A stretch of 64,000 nt of DNA from Epinephelus fuscoguttatus (GCF_011397635.1 NC_064756.1:17067817-17131816); one strand, 5' to 3'. Positions 10,883 to 23,399 are shown, counted from the stretch's first letter. The notes: generated from the letters alone by a model not told the origin. A program made the numbers and translations.

Positions 10883-11015
10883 AGAGATAGACAATCAGTC
10901 TCACTCACGTTCACACCTACGGCCAATTTAGAGTCGCCAATTTACCTAATCTGCATGTCTTTGGACTGTGGGAGGAAGCCGAAGTACACAGGAAGAAAAT
11001 GCAAACTCCAAGCCC
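10883..11015 (-). mobile_element. SINE-like element, right half of the split copy
   Basis: The stretch 'gagatagacaatcagtctcactcacgttcacacctacgg...' followed by 'gtctttggactgtgggagg' continues the reverse-complement SINE body exactly where the left half stops at 9,189. This shows that the MITE-A copy landed in this SINE. Confidence 0.75.
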
Positions 11016-11179
11016 TTCTAAACGTAGAACAGGAATTTTATTTTCACTAAATTAAATACATTTCCACCATAAACTGATGCAGAAAATGAACAAACTGATG
11101 CATAAAAATTCAACAACAGGCAGGAAAATAAGTATTTCCTGGGGGAGGAAATTTGATGTGTGTCCCCAGGGTTAAAACG

Positions 11180-11183
<4 letters not shown>

Positions 11184-11212
<29 letters not shown>
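11184..11212. repeat. (AT)n microsatellite
   Basis: About 14 AT units in an AT-rich context. Confidence 0.85.
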
Positions 11213-11215
<3 letters not shown>

Positions 11216-11654
11216 AAATATATTTAATATACGTGTAACAAATGAATAACAAAAGTTACAGAATACTTCCTGAAACATTTTATCACAAGTAGCCCATTCT
11301 ATAACAATATAACAGACTCTTTGACAGTGTCCTCATCATCTGTACCACATGTTGCAGCGTGACGATCATCTGCACAATACAAGAATGTACAATATGTGGA
11401 GCCTACGAGGAAGAGAGTGAATGAAAGAGAGTTTCCCCCCTCATATGCTTTGTCTCCTCTGGTAGGCAGACTAATACAGTCGGGCCCGGGGCAGAAAGTC
11501 ATCTGCGCAAAACTCAGGATCACAAGCCGGTCACATGCTGCCGTAGCCTGGCACGGGGTGCAGCTTATCCCGCTGCAGGAACGCAGTGGAGTGCACAGGA
11601 ATGACCATCACAGGATAAACCTGTCTGCAGGGCTGCTCTGAGAGAGAGAGGCAG

Positions 11655-11656
<2 letters not shown>

Positions 11657-11701
<45 letters not shown>
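11657..11701. repeat. (TG)n microsatellite
   Basis: About 22 TG units preceded by a short (GA) run. The flanking stretch 11,300-11,650 is unusually mixed in composition for this region, but I recognise nothing in it. Confidence 0.9.
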
Positions 11702-11705
<4 letters not shown>

Positions 11706-12477
11706 GAGAGAAGTTTTTCTTTGAACTCACTGAGAATTTCACCTGCTTTAAAGCTCTCAAGTTACAGCAGTTCACCCCAGTAACTCCTAAATATTTCAAC
11801 AACCACGTGACATCAAGTAAAGATTTCTCATAAATCTCTTCTTCTTTTGTCCCAACCAGACACAAGAGGGCAGCATGACCCCTTTGTTGCCTGGAACAGA
11901 GGCGCACCACAGGGTGACTGCCTGTCGCAGCACGCAGTTTGTTTCCTGCTCATCAGTTGTAATGAGACAGGAGAGAAGGGAGAACACTGATGATCTGACC
12001 AGCTGGTGGTGTTTCATATGGTTATGTGACTTTTTTTTTTCAGTTCACAAGGCTTATTCATATTAAAATCCACCCTGCCGCCCTGCACAGATGAAAGACA
12101 AATCTTCCTAGTTTCTACTACAGGGGAGAGACATAATTTGCACCTCGATGCCCAAGGAGACAATTTGTTTCTTCACTAGAAAATGTGATTGAAAATAGAA
12201 ACATTGCTTTTCAAATTTGGAAAGAGGTGGAACTGTACCTAACTGGCTTTGTACTCTATGAAAAATCTTTTTTAACAGGTGGACGGCTGGCTCACAGGAC
12301 AGGAGTGATGGGAGGAGAAAAGTGTTGGTGTAACTCTCTGTAAGTGTTGATCATGTGGGTGTGTGTGTGTGTGGCTCAGGATCAGGGATGGTCAGGGGGT
12401 ATGACCTACTGACCTTTGACCCCATGCTCCTCATCTGCATCTGGACAGCGATTGAGGCAGGCGGATCTACAAATGAG

Positions 12478-12760
12478 ATTAATCAATTAGTTGATCAACT
12501 GAAAATCTATATGCAACCCTTACTGCCCATCTGTTAATCATTTAATTCATTTCAAAGCAAAAACAGCACAATTTCCCTTGCTCCAGCTTCTCAAATGTGA
12601 GTATTCCCTGTTTTTTCCTGTAAAAGTAAGCAAAATATATTTGGGTTTTCCCCTTTTGATCACACAAAATGACACCCATTATCCTAGGCTGTGAAAATAC
12701 TGTAATGCCAATTTTGTGACAGTCTGTCAACAAAACAATAAGTCAGTTAATTGAGAAAAT
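12478..12760 (-). mobile_element. Degenerate copy of a fish 'gggctgcaactaa' repeat
   Basis: The sequence contains 'gagattaatcaattagttgatcaact' type ends and the internal 'ttctcaaatgtgagtatt' block, which I associate with a common hAT-like teleost repeat. Related pieces are at 38,600-38,705 and 51,229-51,320. Borders are approximate. Confidence 0.4.
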
Positions 12761-12771
12761 AACCAGATTGA

Positions 12772-12772
<1 letters not shown>

Positions 12773-12837
<65 letters not shown>

Positions 12838-12850
12838 TATCTATCTATGT
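12773..12850. repeat. (TATC)n microsatellite
   Basis: About 19 TCTA/TATC units with a single break near 12,837. It is followed after 24 bases by its own reverse complement (12,875-12,911). Confidence 0.95.
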
Positions 12851-12873
12851 TAGGGCTGCAACTAATGGTTATT

Positions 12874-12874
<1 letters not shown>

Positions 12875-12911
<37 letters not shown>
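12875..12911. repeat. (GATA)n microsatellite
   Basis: About nine TAGA/GATA units, complementary to the preceding TATC array. The spacer contains 'tagggctgcaactaatgg', an end-like piece of the repeat described at 12,478-12,760. Confidence 0.95.
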
Positions 12912-13039
12912 TTTGTTATTTCACTTCTGCGAGGTATAAATTCACACACAGCTGCAGCATCCCCAGTCTGTGTGCTGTCCTTATTATCAGGGCGTCCTGG
13001 TACTCAGAGACACCATGACAGCTTGTCAACCTGTGCTGA

Positions 13040-13165
13040 CAGTTAACATCGACATCGAGGCTGCTTTTAGTTTGTATGCACCCAGACTCTGGAACAGCCT
13101 GCCACAGGATCTGAGGACAAACTCCTTTCCTCAAAGTGCATCAAATTTGCATTTCTCCCCTTAAA
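13040..13165 (+). pseudogene. LINE reverse-transcriptase C-terminal remnant
   Basis: The translation reads AAFSLYAPRLWNSLPQDLR, the conserved tail found at the end of L2/CR1-type fish LINE polyproteins (compare the minus-strand copy at 38,039-38,338). Only about 40 codons remain and there is no upstream catalytic domain, so this is a dead 5'-truncated fragment. Confidence 0.6.
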
Positions 13166-15869
13166 AATGAGCTAAATAAACTATAAACACAGTGTTATGT
13201 TATATTACACACTAAACCTGCATCTGCTCTGGCGGGCTCCTCCATTTTTTAATTACAAATCTGGCAATGACGTAAAACTTTTCCACTTGATTACAGTGTG
13301 TTTCAACTAATTTCAATATTTTTGCCAAGTTGAGTTGCGTAATGCTGAAGTAGGTGCAGATCTGCCTTTTGTGTCAAAGTGTCACATGAAAATTGTGACA
13401 GTGTGGCATTATTTCAGCCAACTGGGAAAGTTTTTCAAATCATATTTCAGACGTTTTACGTTTTTTTTTTAAGAAGGCTTGAATGTAAATCATGATCATG
13501 GCTTATTTGGAACTAAATGCCAAAAGGGTGAATGTTCACCACATGCCACAGTCGTATTGTTTAGTTCAATTAAAACATATAAATGACATTAAAACCTCAA
13601 TCGTCACTTATTTAATGAAAGGGGAATCACATAACATGAGAGTGAATGTTTCATAACTGATGTCCTCGTTTCTCCGTTGGCATAATGCGGTTGTAGTTTT
13701 TTTTTTTTCCTCTATTTGTCCTACTTAGAGTGGGAATATCACAGACGAGCGACAACCCTGTAAATCAGCTATGTGTCTATGGCAACCATGGGTATCCACT
13801 GTTATTTTGAAATGCCATTGAATAATTGATTTGCCGACTGTGACACTGACTCTGTTGTGCTTGTGATTTGTGGAGGCGGGTGGTGAAAAAAGATAATTTT
13901 ACCCTATGGATGTTTAGATGCATGCACTGCACACTTGTACATAGCTACACAGACACACAGAGAATACAGGTGTGTTTCATAGGATGTCCTTGTTGTGTCA
14001 CCGTAATCTTATTTTCTTGTAACCAGGGGACCTGTCACTATATGATGAACTCCGCTGTAGCCCACACACTCTGCTTAACAGTGTCAGTGTCAGATGAAGC
14101 ACAGTCAGTGTGGTAACTGGATAGTTTTCATGTCATACCTCTCAATCCAATTCTTCAGGATTCAGCACACTCTGCTCCGTCATTTATGTGCCTACTGACC
14201 AAAGTTTGCGGGGGGAGAAAGAGTGTGTGACTGGCTCCATGTGAGACAAAATCAAGCTGATCCATTGGCTGCTTGTTGATTTTCTGTTTTACTACAGCAG
14301 CGAGGGGTTGCCATGGAAATGTGACCCCAGATCATTCTGGTGTTTCATCCGTCCTAAACAGCCCTATTTAGAAAATCAAGGACACGATGTGATGCAGCAG
14401 CGGTCAGAAGCTTTCTGTATATTGTTGATGTCTGAGTGATCAGGGAGGTTCTTAAAAACACACGTGCAAGGATCCATCTGAGGGAGATACTCCGATCGAC
14501 AGCTCACCAGATAGAGATCTGTAAGGTCAGATCCAGCTTCTAAGATTATAATGAGTGCTTATTTTGGCCTAAAGCGGGGGCATATGAGCAGATGAAGGAT
14601 TATTAGAGACTGGATCCTCTAAAGTCTGCAGCTTAACACCCAGTGTGTCACAATGCATCAACAAAGCTGTGCCATTCAAGGAATGCCAACTTTTCCTGAA
14701 TCTGCAGCAGACAGCCGGTGAATCACTGCCACCATCAGTATCCTATAATCCACTGCGGTCCAGTCAGTCGTTTAATGGTGCATTCGAGTGATCGCACACC
14801 ATGTGTTGTATTCATGTGGTCACGAGTCAGTGGTTAATGCATGACATAATCTTGATCAATAAAAAAGGTGTGAGTATTTGAAACCAGTCAGTGTTCTTGT
14901 TAGCAGCCTAACTGTGATGTTGATGAGAGAACATCACAGACATGTGGAAGTTACATGGCTATATGGGTGGAAGCCACAAGTATATTTACAGATATATACA
15001 GATACATTCACCAATGTCAAAGGCTGGTACATTGCTGACCAGTTTTCCATTATGTGATAAACTGAAACGTTACAACTCACACTGTAAGCTCAGATACTGT
15101 GTCATGGAAAAACTGTGTAACTTGCCTGATTTAACTGATATGTTCTTCTTTGTTTGCTGTTTTGATTGAAGACCCTCCTGAGACCCTGTGTCTACATTAT
15201 ATTTGGGGTTTTCTTGACCTTAGTGGATACTTCATTCTACTTAAATTAGACCTGATGTCCTTGTTTGTGGACATTTTTGGCTGGCATCTTGAGGCAGTAA
15301 GACCACAATACATTAATCCATGTAAAAACAAGATGGCAACCATCTCTGCCAAGTCAGTCTGCAGCTGATCGCGACAGAAAAGTGGACAAGGTCCAAAACC
15401 TGATCACATTTCGACATAACGACTTCATGTTGTTAGATGATGGACGATGGGTTCCGAGATTGGTCTTTGAGATTACACGAGGAAGGACAAGAGCAGTTTG
15501 GCCATCAGATCCCCTGAGGCACCTGCCTTTGTGGACTGTGTCCTTTCAGATGATCCAGCTTGAAGGGAAACTTCAATACTTTTGAACCTGGACCCTATTT
15601 TCCCATGACTTTGGGTCTAAGTAACAAATGGAGACAACAGTCTTTGAAACTGATCCAGTACTGAGAGAGGCAAAACAAGCTGCAATAATCCCTGTGGGCA
15701 ATTGTGCACCTTCAATTTATGTCCATTGGAAGAAGAAGAAGATATGCGTTATTAATCCCCGAGGGGAAATTCAATTTATTTTTCCACTGTATTCGCAGAC
15801 ACACAGGCCTGAAATACACACACGCACAAACACGACCTATACATGCATTAAATGGAGAGATGTCAGAGT
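13166..15869. other. Intergenic, nothing assigned
   Basis: I see no exon or strong repeat here. A stretch near 15,161-15,310 ('gaccctcctgagaccctgtgtctacat') looks like part of a dispersed repeat, without clear ends. The remainder is unique-looking AT-rich sequence between two divergent genes and could hold regulatory elements, but none can be read from sequence alone. Confidence 0.4.
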
Positions 15870-16040
15870 GAGGGGGCTGCCCATGGTCAGACGCCCTGAG
15901 CAGTTGGGGGTTAGGTACCTTGCTCAAGGGCACCTTGGCAGTGCCCAGGAGGTGAACTGGCACCTCTCCAGCTACCAGTCCACACGCCATGTTTGGTCCG
16001 GACAGGGACTTAAATCTACGACCCTCCAGTTCCCAACCCA
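15870..16040 (-). repeat. Dispersed fish repeat fragment
   Basis: The blocks 'cagttgggggttaggtaccttgctcaagggcacc' and 'gacttaaatctacgaccctcc' match a repeat type that is frequent in teleosts. The second block resembles a reverse-oriented B-box-like region. Borders and class are uncertain. Confidence 0.4.
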
Positions 16041-17654
16041 AGTCCCTATCTTTTAAAAGATAAAACAGGTATAGGTGTCAAATAAATGATAAATGACAGT
16101 TTGTATTCAGAAGCTGTGCCTTTAAACAAGCTGTCGGGATTTCTGTGAATTTGTGATGTCACCAGTGTACTATACAGTCCCTAATATAAACAGTCTACAT
16201 GGGTCCTTTTGTGTTTCTTGTTGCAATGTTTTGCAGTGTATTTGAATGACAACAGCGTGAGACTTGGTCACCGTAACAAACAGACGGGATCAGCGAAAGG
16301 TATGGAAAAACATTTCATTTCTCTGCGGGGTCCTTTCTGTAATGTTGTCAGACACATCTCATATCAATCTGAACCTGACAGTGGCAAAAACAAGTACTTT
16401 CAATGAATGTAAACTGCAGTGCACAACTGCCCACAAGGATTATGTGCTGTAACTGTTTTGTTTTTTACTTTCGGCAGTTTTAGTATTGGATTAACCCACC
16501 AGTGAGCCCTGGGGTGAAGATTTAGCTGGGGGGCCCCTTTTTGAGTCCTAAATGTTCTCTAACTTAATTTGGTTAAAAGCTCATGAAATGCAAATTTATT
16601 AAAGGATATACAACAGGCAAGCGGAACGTTCTGACATATGGTCCTTTCACTAGACCTCATAGTAAAATAGGGATAATAATGCACTTGTCGCCTCAGAGTC
16701 CAAATCATATTACCAAAAAATGAACTGCCACAAAGTCGCCCTAGGGTCCATGGGGCCTCTGAGGGTCTAGGATCCTTTGGTAGTTGCCTGTTTTGCAGGA
16801 TTGGCAATTGACCGTTCGCTCAGCCCATCCCTGGACGCAGGCCAATCATAAAGTAGCATTTCGTCGGTTCAGACCAGGGTCTGATAACAACACAGCTGTG
16901 CTCCATTGACTCTTATGCAGTGGTTTCAGATTTCCTTCATTTTCAGGCTGGTTTTGTGGATTTGGAGCTAAAAGTTGTGCCTGGGGCACGTCGTGGAAAA
17001 AGATATATGTTTCTTCGAATATATATACGTTTCTCAAAATCAAACCCTGAAAAGTGTAGGGTTAGCTAGCTAGCTACTGAAGATTTAGCCTACTGAATGT
17101 ATACACATGCTGCGTTTGCTTTTTAATGATTATAACAGTGAAAAAAATACAGATCCTGCTGTACAGGAACCAGTGAAGGGAAGCAGGGAAACTGCTGATA
17201 TTCAACCAGCTGTGTGTCATCACAGTGTGCGCAGATGAATGTTGTTTGACTTCCCCTGGAGATCCCTGCCTGTCCAGCAGAGCAGGTCTGGGTGCTGGCA
17301 GCAGCACAGGGGCAAAGCCACACAGCTGGTTCAGTATCAGCAAAGTTTCCCTTTATATTCATTGTCTTGTGTGGCAATCAGCAGTAATGTGGTGGTTCAC
17401 TTTTACACTGTGATCTGTAGCCTATAGTTCGGCTTTAGCTTCTAACTATCTTTGTCTTTTGAACCTGTTGTCGCTGCTGAGTCAGTTTGACATCCTGGAT
17501 ATATCCTTCAAACACAGACTGGAGACCCCTCTGTCTGCTTCTCTCTGGAATCACTGTTTCATTTTTCCAAAAATATGATAATATTTCTTCAGGGAATGCA
17601 GTTAGCTACAGTGTGGGCTCCATGCTTACTCTGTCGGACGCTTGTCGGACAATG
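16041..17654. other. Intergenic, nothing assigned
   Basis: No exon is supported. Around 16,495-16,810 the text ('agtgagccctggggtgaag', 'gggtccatggggcctctgagg') looks repeat-like, but I found no second copy in the window. Confidence 0.4.
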
Positions 17655-18190
17655 CATTCTCACTGCAACCTCGTCACATATTGACGTTTGGTCACGGACT
17701 TTTCACATTCACATATGAGGTGCAAGGTACCCTGGGTGAATTGGTTGTTGATGTTCTGGGAGGCCGTGTCAAGTTCTGTCTGTTACATGCATTGTCTTCG
17801 TTCACAATACGCTTCCATTTTCACAGGAATCTTTCAAAATAAATGCACTATGTTGACACAACACCACAAATTGATGCTTTTTTTTCCTTCAGCAACGAAA
17901 GCACGTGGTAAGGTTTAGGAAAAAAAACAAGGGAATCTTACGGGATGTGAACACTGCTCTGGCGGGTGAAAGTCAGTGTTTGTTGGACCCACCTGCCCAG
18001 TTGTCCTACTCGGACTTACGCCACCATAACATTCGTCCTTGTGTCCTGTGTTTCCCCCTGACACCACCGGGCAGATTAAACTAACGGCAACCAGCCGTGT
18101 CAAAGGAGGCCTTTTTTCATTGGTTTCTGACACTGCAAGTCATTGCCCAGGCCAGGCGTCGGATTTCGATGACCTCGGACTGAGACCAGG
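17655..18190 (+). mobile_element. MITE-like family A copy
   Basis: This is a full-length copy of about 536 bases. It starts at 'attctcactgcaacctcgtcac' and ends 'gatgacctcggactgagacc'. The two ends are imperfect inverted repeats around TCTCACT...GTC. It shares ordered blocks with the copies at 9,190/10,541, 47,626 and 60,997 and has no coding capacity. Confidence 0.75.
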
Positions 18191-18370
18191 CTCTGTCTGA
18201 CCATCAGAAAGGAGTGGGGCTAAGCTAAAGGTCAATTGAGCTTTGACTTTGATTGAGATATTGACTTACTTTGTTCTGGCTCTTGAAAACCCAAAATGTG
18301 GCATATATGTCTACTACATCAACACATTATTTTTACAAGCAGACACACTGTAGCACACTTTTGTGAAATT

Positions 18371-18485
18371 GTGTGTGTGTGTGTGTGTGTGCACTGGTTT
18401 GCCTGTTAGCCCTCAGAGAGACTGAGAGAGATAGAGGTCAGGGTTAGTAAGGCTATCACTGCATCAGCTAAAGCCATATCCAGCC

Positions 18486-18533
<48 letters not shown>
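18371..18533. repeat. Two (TG)n microsatellites
   Basis: TG runs are at 18,371-18,391 and 18,489-18,533, separated by ordinary sequence. Confidence 0.9.
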
Positions 18534-18538
<5 letters not shown>

Positions 18539-18787
18539 CAGTGTGTAAATTTTTTTGCAGTAGCGTGCGTGTGTGTCTGTGTCTATGCTCTTTTAATGGT
18601 CTACTAATCCCAAATGCATTTGGCTGGCAAATTAATCCAAGCCTTGTCATAGCCAAGCTCTAAAGCCCCTTCTATCCCATACCCCCCTCCCCCCCCGTCT
18701 TTCCCTCCATCTCTCACTCTCCCTCCCGGGCTACTCTCTATCAGTATCTATCTCCAGATGGTATCTTGGAGGTAGGTGTGATATCGA

Positions 18788-18840
18788 GAGAGAGAGAGAG
18801 AGAGGGGGAGAGAGTTAGTGAGAGCGCGCGCGAGAGAGGG
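18788..18840. repeat. (GA)n and GCGCGC tract upstream of grm5
   Basis: A (GA)n run passes into gagagcgcgcgcgagag. Together with the following CpG-containing 80 bases it marks the most GC-rich part of the intergenic region, which fits a promoter. Confidence 0.7.
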
Positions 18841-19033
18841 TGGATGACCTGTGACGCGAGCGGAGCCTCCTCATTGGAGCGCGTGGCGCGGCGGAGAGAG
18901 CGCGAGGACAGAGGGGGGGTTCATTTGTTGCCATAGTGAAAAAGTAGATTACCCACCGACACCATGATGCGCTGATGGACGCGTGAGGGATGCTGTGTTT
19001 CTCTGGGAGCATTCACCTGTCCTGCAAGCAAAG
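18841..19033 (+). promoter_or_regulatory. grm5: Candidate promoter and untranslated first exon of grm5
   Basis: CpG-rich sequence (ggagcgcgtggcgcggcgg near 18,877-18,895) with an inverted CCAAT at about 18,873 leads into a stretch ending in a near-perfect donor, AAG|GTACGTA, at 19,033/19,034. There is no TATA box. GRM5 genes have untranslated 5' exons, and the first coding exon here starts with an acceptor at 26,699, so an upstream exon is required. The exact transcription start is unknown. Confidence 0.45.
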
Positions 19034-20580
19034 GTACGTAACTTGTCCTGTTTTCCATTCGTGGAGAGAAATTGTACTGAAATGGTCTCATGCACTGATT
19101 TCTCACGAGCATCAAGTTGATGTAGGCAATACATCTCAAACATTAAGGGGTTTCTCCAGATTCAGATACCCCCTTTTATCACAGGCACGTGTATTAAACC
19201 CATTAAAAATCACTTCTGTAATATTCCTTTGAGAAAAGGTGTCTTCTGGCTACTCACTGAGAGCTGATGGCGACATATGGTATTTTTAATCTCCTATAAT
19301 TCCTTCTGCTGCAAGATTTATGTAACATTAGTGGACGGTGCTGTATCACTTTTTATTTTATTTTGCATGGGAATATAGTTTAGCCCATTTAGAGCAAGTC
19401 ACATAAACAGATTCCACAGAGTTGAGTAAAACGCAAGAGAAGGAAAGATGTGTTTTTCATAGCCTTTCCAAAACAGCATTTACAAAACGACTCAAGTCTT
19501 ATATAAAAAGAATTATAAAACTTTAATATAATTAAAAGTTACCATGCCCTTAAAAACACAAACAAGTCTATTTTCGTGCAAAACCTGAGCAGACCGTCGC
19601 TGCAGGCAGTGGCAGCCAGTGTTATATGGCTGGAGACGTTTGCAGGGGAGCGGGATGTTTCCATTAGATTTGCATCGATTTTTTATCTTTAATGATTTGA
19701 TCTCTGTGGGTCTTTCAAGTGAACGCCGGGCGAAACTGTATAGGTTAATGGCTCTTTACTCCTGTGACCGCTATGAAACTTCAAATGTTATCGATCTCCT
19801 CCGCTGCGTCGTTATCCCAGCCCACAGTGTCACCTCTGATGTCTATTTGATCAGAGAGAGGGGGGAGAGATGCAGACAGCACCTTTAATCCAAACATTAG
19901 GCTATAAGAAGAACTGCAGCTGCATGTTTTTGCAATGCATAAGTCTTTTTTTCTGATCTAAATTAAAGGCGCTTTGGTTGCAGGATTTTACGCAGAGAGG
20001 CAGAGGGATCACCAGAGAACAGACAGGCGGAGAGGGCTGCACACGAGAGAAATGGGAAAAGCGTGTGCGGAGGGATAGAGCAGGATAGAGAGGAGAAGAC
20101 ACTAGTCACACAAATCAATACACTCGGTTTGACCAGGCTGCAGAGTTTTCACTGTGTGTCTCTGCACGTATCCATCTGTCTGTTGTTCTCTCTTGGTGCG
20201 ACTTAATATAGCCTACACTTGGCATCCTTTTGCAACAAGGTGCTGTGTTCATGCCAGGAAATCACATTTTGAATTTAAATATTTAGAGATTGGAAAGAAA
20301 AGGAGAGGAAATGGCAAGAACTCAGCTCTGATTGGCTGAATCACGCTCTAACCCGGTACAGGTGCGATGCTGTTGTAAAGGTAATATTAGGTTGAGGTTA
20401 AGCATCGCAAAAGAAGACTTGATGATAACAAGTCCGCTAGCTCCTCATTTTTCACCCCATCATCACAAAGGGAGGACAGGAGAGGAGATGAGTTAAATGA
20501 AAAGGTGTTCTTAAAGAGTCAGAGAGAAGGAGAATTAGGAGGAAATGGACTATATTAGGATGAATTCACAGAGATGGGGA
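19034..20580. other. grm5 5' intron or flank, nothing assigned
   Basis: Mixed unique-looking sequence. An open stretch at 19,619-19,888 has no recognisable domain and no splice support, so I do not call it. Confidence 0.4.
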
Positions 20581-20897
20581 CTTGGAAAGGGATGGATGAG
20601 CGGGGACGGGGGTGTGTGTGGAGACAGAGATGAGCGGAGGGGCTGGGGAGAGGAGGAGCGGAGGAGAGGGAAAGGGGTGGGATGAAGGAGAGAGGTGTTT
20701 GGAGACAGGCTCAGGTGTGCGTGACTGGAAAACGGAGGGAGCTCGGAGGCTGCACAGCAATCAGAGGCAGCTCCGGCGTGTTTGACATTGGACTACACAT
20801 TATCGGCTGTGTCTTTACTGAGTGACAGTAACTTGCAACCTAATTATCAAGCGGGACCGTGCTGGTGACGCCAGAGCGACATCCAGATTCCTATAAG
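20581..20897 (+). promoter_or_regulatory. grm5: Second candidate grm5 promoter and first exon
   Basis: A purine-rich G/GA tract (20,575-20,700) is followed by about 180 bases of mixed sequence that end in a strong donor, AAG|GTAAGG, at 20,897/20,898. This could be an alternative first exon, or an internal untranslated exon spliced to the one ending at 19,033. A weaker donor-like CAG|GTAAAG is at 21,671. RNA evidence would decide. Confidence 0.4.
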
Positions 20898-21248
20898 GTA
20901 AGGTTACAGAAAGATACGCGCAATGAGAGAGCACCGTGTTTCTTCAGAGACTTATCCCGTCTGCCCTACTCAATATTCTGCTCAGAGTGATTATTTTGCC
21001 GCACTTTGTTATTTGCCTACCTATTGTTCTTGCAGTATGCATAACATGACTTGCATGCAGTTGCATCTGGACTAGTTATCCTTGCGTTATATCCCATAAC
21101 CTAGTTTAAAAAAAGAGCAGCCAGTTGCATTGATGAATAGGAGATGCCAATAAGACAGAGAGGGATCAGAGCCCCGGCATGCTGTGGCCATGTTCATTTC
21201 AGACGGTGTCTCTGTCATGCTTTGCACCATTCGCTTGTAGGAAAAAAA

Positions 21249-21272
21249 ATCGTGTGTGTGTGTGTGTGTGTG
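21249..21272. repeat. (TG)n microsatellite
   Basis: A short run of about 11 TG units in the grm5 5' intron. Confidence 0.85.
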
Positions 21273-23319
21273 TTTGATTCAGTGCAAATGATGGACTCTG
21301 ATCTCCCATTGCGGTTGACGGATGCAGCGCTGCGCCAGTCATTGTTGTTGTCTCTGGATCCTCTATCTCCTTGGAGAGAGGCAGTTTGTGACCAGACGCT
21401 TGTGTCAGTGACTAAGGTTATACAGAAACATCACATCAGTCAATGCATTCCTTTTTAATAAGGACACCAAAGGAACATCAGCGAACCCATAATAGAGAAA
21501 AATGTAATGTACAATGAGGTCGCTGAAAATCGACGATTGAGGAGGGTACCAGTGTGGGCTGCAAGTCCCTGTTGAAACATTGCAGGATGAAGTGATTTAA
21601 GGTCAGAGCTTGTTTAGGAGAGTGAAGCAGGCGCCGCTGTGTCACACCTTGTCTGATGAGCCGCTGCAGCAGGTAAAGTCATTACTGTGTTAGCACTCTC
21701 TGACGACAATGACTATACCTGCAGACCGTGTAAGACTCCCATAGGGAGGCAGTATGAAGTCAATAGTGCATGACTTATTGTTGACTGTCTGATGTAGGCA
21801 TCTTTTTTATTCGTATACTGAATTTGTATCAGAGCGATTTGGATGCTGTTTGACATCCTCCTGTCCTTTATTGGCCCATAAGATCAAACCTGAAAAATGT
21901 ATTTGACACACAAGAGATATAAATCTGACTATTGCGAGCATTGGCGTCCCAGGTCTGAGCATCAGAACAGCTCCTAGTGGCACTAAGATATTTCCAGAAA
22001 CACAGCAGCAGTTAGTGATGATCAAAATAAACCATTAAACTTTTTAAAACATGCTGAAACACCTTGTTTCCTGGGGCTCAGGTGCAAAATATTGTGCCTC
22101 TGCTCACTTGGGAGGTGCATGGAAACACATCGTCACATGCCCACTCAGCAAAAAGCTTTCCCTGAGTAACTGAAGCTTCCCAAAATATTACTGCTTCCTT
22201 AAGTTGTGTACACAACCAAAAAGGCAGTGCGACCCAATTTAGTTGCCAGCAGATAATTTGAGTTGGTGGGGTTTCTGATGAACAGTCATGCCCCTGAGTT
22301 CTCCTCTGTGACCAGAAGGTGGTATGTCTTATATTCACAGTAAGACATGGGCATACTGCATTGTGTAAAGATGTGCCTGTTAAACTCATATGCTCATGTG
22401 CTGGTACTTCATTTATTCCTAGGTTTCAAGAGGCTGATAAAGGTCCTGCTCACTCTTAAGACAATGTTGGTGAATGCAAATCCATCATTGTAGAGTATTC
22501 AAGATGCCTGCATTTTCCATTAGCATATTTGTGTCTTGTGTGTGGCAAATAACCTGTTTCAATAGGTTGTTACTTTCAATGTTTAGTTGCTCGGATGGTG
22601 AAAAGAGCAACAGTGTGTTCTGAAAACTCCAAGCGCTGCCCCCCTGCGCCATTACAAACACAAATGTCTGTGCGTCATACAGGACAAGATAGAGCAAATA
22701 AATGTGTTTGCGTGCAAGGGATTATTTTAAATTGTAATTGTTATTGTCCCTGTTTAATGCGCAGTAAATTAAATGCTTTCTCAACACATAAAACAGTGTG
22801 TCAGCACTAATGAAACTCATTGAATTAAAGCAAGACAAAGAGGGAGGGCCAATGTTTGTGTCTGCCCATGTCGTCTGTTTGTGTTTGCGTTAAAGTTGAT
22901 TTGGAAGGTTTTATAATGCCCTTGTGCGTAGTTCGTATAGAACTAGAGATACAAATGCCTAATGGCGTGTGCGAGATGTTTGTTTAGGGAATGAGGATTT
23001 GATTTTCTTTTCCTTTCGGCTACAGTTAGGCCTACACAACAAGAGAGAGACACAGAGGGGGAGCGTGACAGAGAGACGCAGCATGTATGTGACTGAGTGT
23101 GTGAGAGGCACACTGGAGGATTGCAAATGAAACCATGGCTTGTCTCAGGGAGGGAGAACAGTGTGGTGAAATGATTTTGGATGAGTGGGAATTTGTCTCA
23201 CCTGAGTGCAATTCCAAGTGAGGAGAGCTTAAAAATGATATTTGTACTCTTTACATTTATAAGCCAGTAGATATAGCTGGAGAATGTCAGACAGAAACAC
23301 CATTGCGTCATCGGTAGAG

Positions 23320-23324
<5 letters not shown>

Positions 23325-23393
<69 letters not shown>
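23325..23393. repeat. (TG)n microsatellite
   Basis: About 34 uninterrupted TG units, among the longest in the window, followed by a short (GA) run. Confidence 0.95.

Positions 23394-23399
<6 letters not shown>

Noticed and set aside
12773..12911. Array that could be mistaken for CRISPR-like repeats
   Set aside because: It is a plain tetranucleotide microsatellite pair in a vertebrate genome, with no spacers.
19619..19888. 89-codon ORF near the grm5 promoters
   Set aside because: No domain, no splice sites that use the frame, and ordinary codon content for non-coding sequence.
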